Shown: one piece after another, positions 5,841-6,535 of the stretch
Layout: every line of letters begins with the position of its first letter
Numbering within the stretch: the first letter of the stretch is position 1
Assembly (NCBI GenBank): GCA_002898955.1
Contig: BEIP01000083.1
Location: forward strand, 1 to 6,535
Source of the DNA: a bacterium HR39
GTDB taxonomy: Bacteria; Pseudomonadota; Alphaproteobacteria; Geminicoccales; Geminicoccaceae
Direction: 5' to 3'
DNA length: 6,535 nt
The notes under the pieces: generated by a model
What the model was told of the DNA's origin: nothing
The model's input: the letters and a program-made list of their open reading frames with translations, nothing else
Database searches by the model: none
Translations under genes and position numbers: made by a program

Positions 5841-6415
5841 TCCACGTCTTCGGCTACGGCTCGCTGATGTGGAAGCCGGGCTTCCCGCACGTGCGGGCCG
5901 AGCGGGCGCGCCTTCGCGGCTTCCGCCGCAGCCTCTGCATCCTTTCGTACTGTCACCGCGGAACGCCGGAGCGTCCCGGCCTCGTCTTCGGGCTGGAGCC
6001 CGATCCGGAGGCCGTGACCGACGGCATGGCCTTCGCCGTCGATCCCGCGCTGGAAGCCGAAGTGCTCGCCTGTCTGGATGCCCGCGAACAGCCGACGGAG
6101 GTCTACCTGCGCCGCCGCCTGGCCGTGGAGCTGCCGGAGAGCGGCGCCACCGTCGAGGCGTGGGCCTATGTGGTGCGGCGCGATCATCCCCAGTACGCCG
6201 GCCGCCTCTCCATCGACGAGCGCCTCGCCCTGATCCGCCAGGGCCGCGGCCGCAGCGGTGCCTGCGTCGACTACGTGCTGGACACCCTGGAACAGCTGCG
6301 CGCCCTCGGGATCCACGATCCGGAGCTCGAGGAGATCGCGGCCCGGCTCGCCGCGGACGGGGAGCGGGGCGAAGGTGCGGACGGCCGCGTGCGGACGCCC
6401 TTGCCCGCGCGGTGA
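5837..6415 (+). CDS. chaC: Gamma-glutamylcyclotransferase, ChaC type
   Basis: ChaC proteins cleave glutathione in the cytoplasm to 5-oxoproline and Cys-Gly; older annotations call them cation transport regulators. The 192 residues begin with the substrate-binding FGYGSLMWKPGF (5-16). HRGTPERPGLVFGL follows at 40-53, then DGMAFAV (62-68), and REQPTEVYLRR (83-93), in which Glu84 is the expected catalytic acid. The later segments RDHPQYAG, SGACVDYVLDTLEQLRALG and DPELEEIAARL match the usual C-terminal half of bacterial ChaC. The tail after about residue 173 is charged and not conserved. The ATG overlaps the tyrC stop (ATGA), and its own Shine-Dalgarno is poor, so it is probably translated by coupling to tyrC. 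Glutathione specificity is a family inference. Confidence 0.9.
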   Translation: MIHVFGYGSLMWKPGFPHVRAERARLRGFRRSLCILSYCHRGTPERPGLVFGLEPDPEAVTDGMAFAVDPALEAEVLACLDAREQPTEVYLRRRLAVELPESGATVEAWAYVVRRDHPQYAGRLSIDERLALIRQGRGRSGACVDYVLDTLEQLRALGIHDPELEEIAARLAADGERGEGADGRVRTPLPAR

Positions 6416-6446
6416 GGGCGGCCATCTGCGCCGCGGATCGTTCCGG

Positions 6447-6535
6447 GTGGCGACGGTGCTCGTGGAGCTCGCGGGCGTCGAGGTGGTGCTGGAGGGCCCC
6501 GAGGGGCCGGTCGAGGTGCTGCGCGGCGTGGATTT
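6447..6535 (+). CDS. Probable ABC-transporter ATP-binding protein, N-terminus (3' truncated)
   Basis: From GTG at 6447 the frame is open to the window end and gives 29 full codons. The translation has LVELAGVEVVLEGPEGP followed by VEVLRGVDF, the opening pattern of ABC ATPases (IELxGVxxxLxGxxGPVxILRGVDL), especially the LolD/YbbA type of lipoprotein or outer-membrane export ATPases. The Walker A motif would lie just outside the window, so the call rests on the first strands only. GTG codons at 6456 and 6462 are alternative starts; no strong ribosome binding site is seen. The gap of 31 bases after chaC has no hairpin, so it may continue the operon. Confidence 0.6.
   Translation, partial: MATVLVELAGVEVVLEGPEGPVEVLRGVD

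Noticed and set aside
4776..6425. A 549-codon minus-strand open frame opposite tyrC and chaC
   Set aside because: It is antisense to two genes with complete conserved motifs; its translation shows no family motif and is rich in Arg/Gly/Pro/Ala.
6495..6508. GGCCCC/GGGGCC inverted repeat near the window end, as a possible terminator
   Set aside because: It lies inside the ABC ATPase reading frame, has a 2-base loop and no T-tract, and is explained by codons for Gly-Pro-Glu-Gly-Pro.

Overview
This window is about 6.5 kb of very GC-rich DNA with bacterial gene packing. It most resembles an alphaproteobacterium, probably a Rhodospirillales-type lineage. That placement is inferred from protein character, the order L25/Pth/YchF, and the cluster chorismate mutase/HisC/TyrC; I could run no database search. 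Start codons lean to GTG (five of the eight visible starts). No mobile element, CRISPR array or phage gene was seen, and base composition looks even throughout.

Left block (1-1913, + strand): the end of the L25/Ctc ribosomal protein gene, then pth (peptidyl-tRNA hydrolase) and ychF (ribosome-binding ATPase), spaced 30 and 36 bases apart. This is a translation-related operon. It ends in two tandem GC hairpins in a 143-base convergent intergenic stretch.

Middle block (2057-2825, - strand): a tRNA-Pro(CGG) gene with its own sigma70-like promoter. Only 24 bases downstream is a GTG-started gene for a cytoplasmic DsbA/FrnE-type thiol oxidoreductase, so the two are probably one tRNA-mRNA transcript.

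Right block (2858-6535, + strand): a likely operon of chorismate mutase, hisC, tyrC and a ChaC-type gamma-glutamylcyclotransferase. The last three are joined by 4-base stop/start overlaps (GTGA, ATGA). The first three cover chorismate to prephenate, oxidation of prephenate, and transamination toward tyrosine; HisC may serve both histidine and aromatic amino acid synthesis. The window ends inside the first 30 codons of a probable ABC-transporter ATPase.

I found no wholly new system. The most unusual object is the chorismate mutase. Its C-terminal two thirds read as the remains of a bifunctional P-protein: a prephenate dehydratase domain cut to roughly half, with its TRF catalytic motif changed to VLF, followed by a degenerate ACT domain. 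Smaller oddities are Arg in place of the usual Asn in the Pth HNGL motif, Asn in the third glycine position of the TyrC nucleotide-binding loop, and the tRNA-dsbA linkage.
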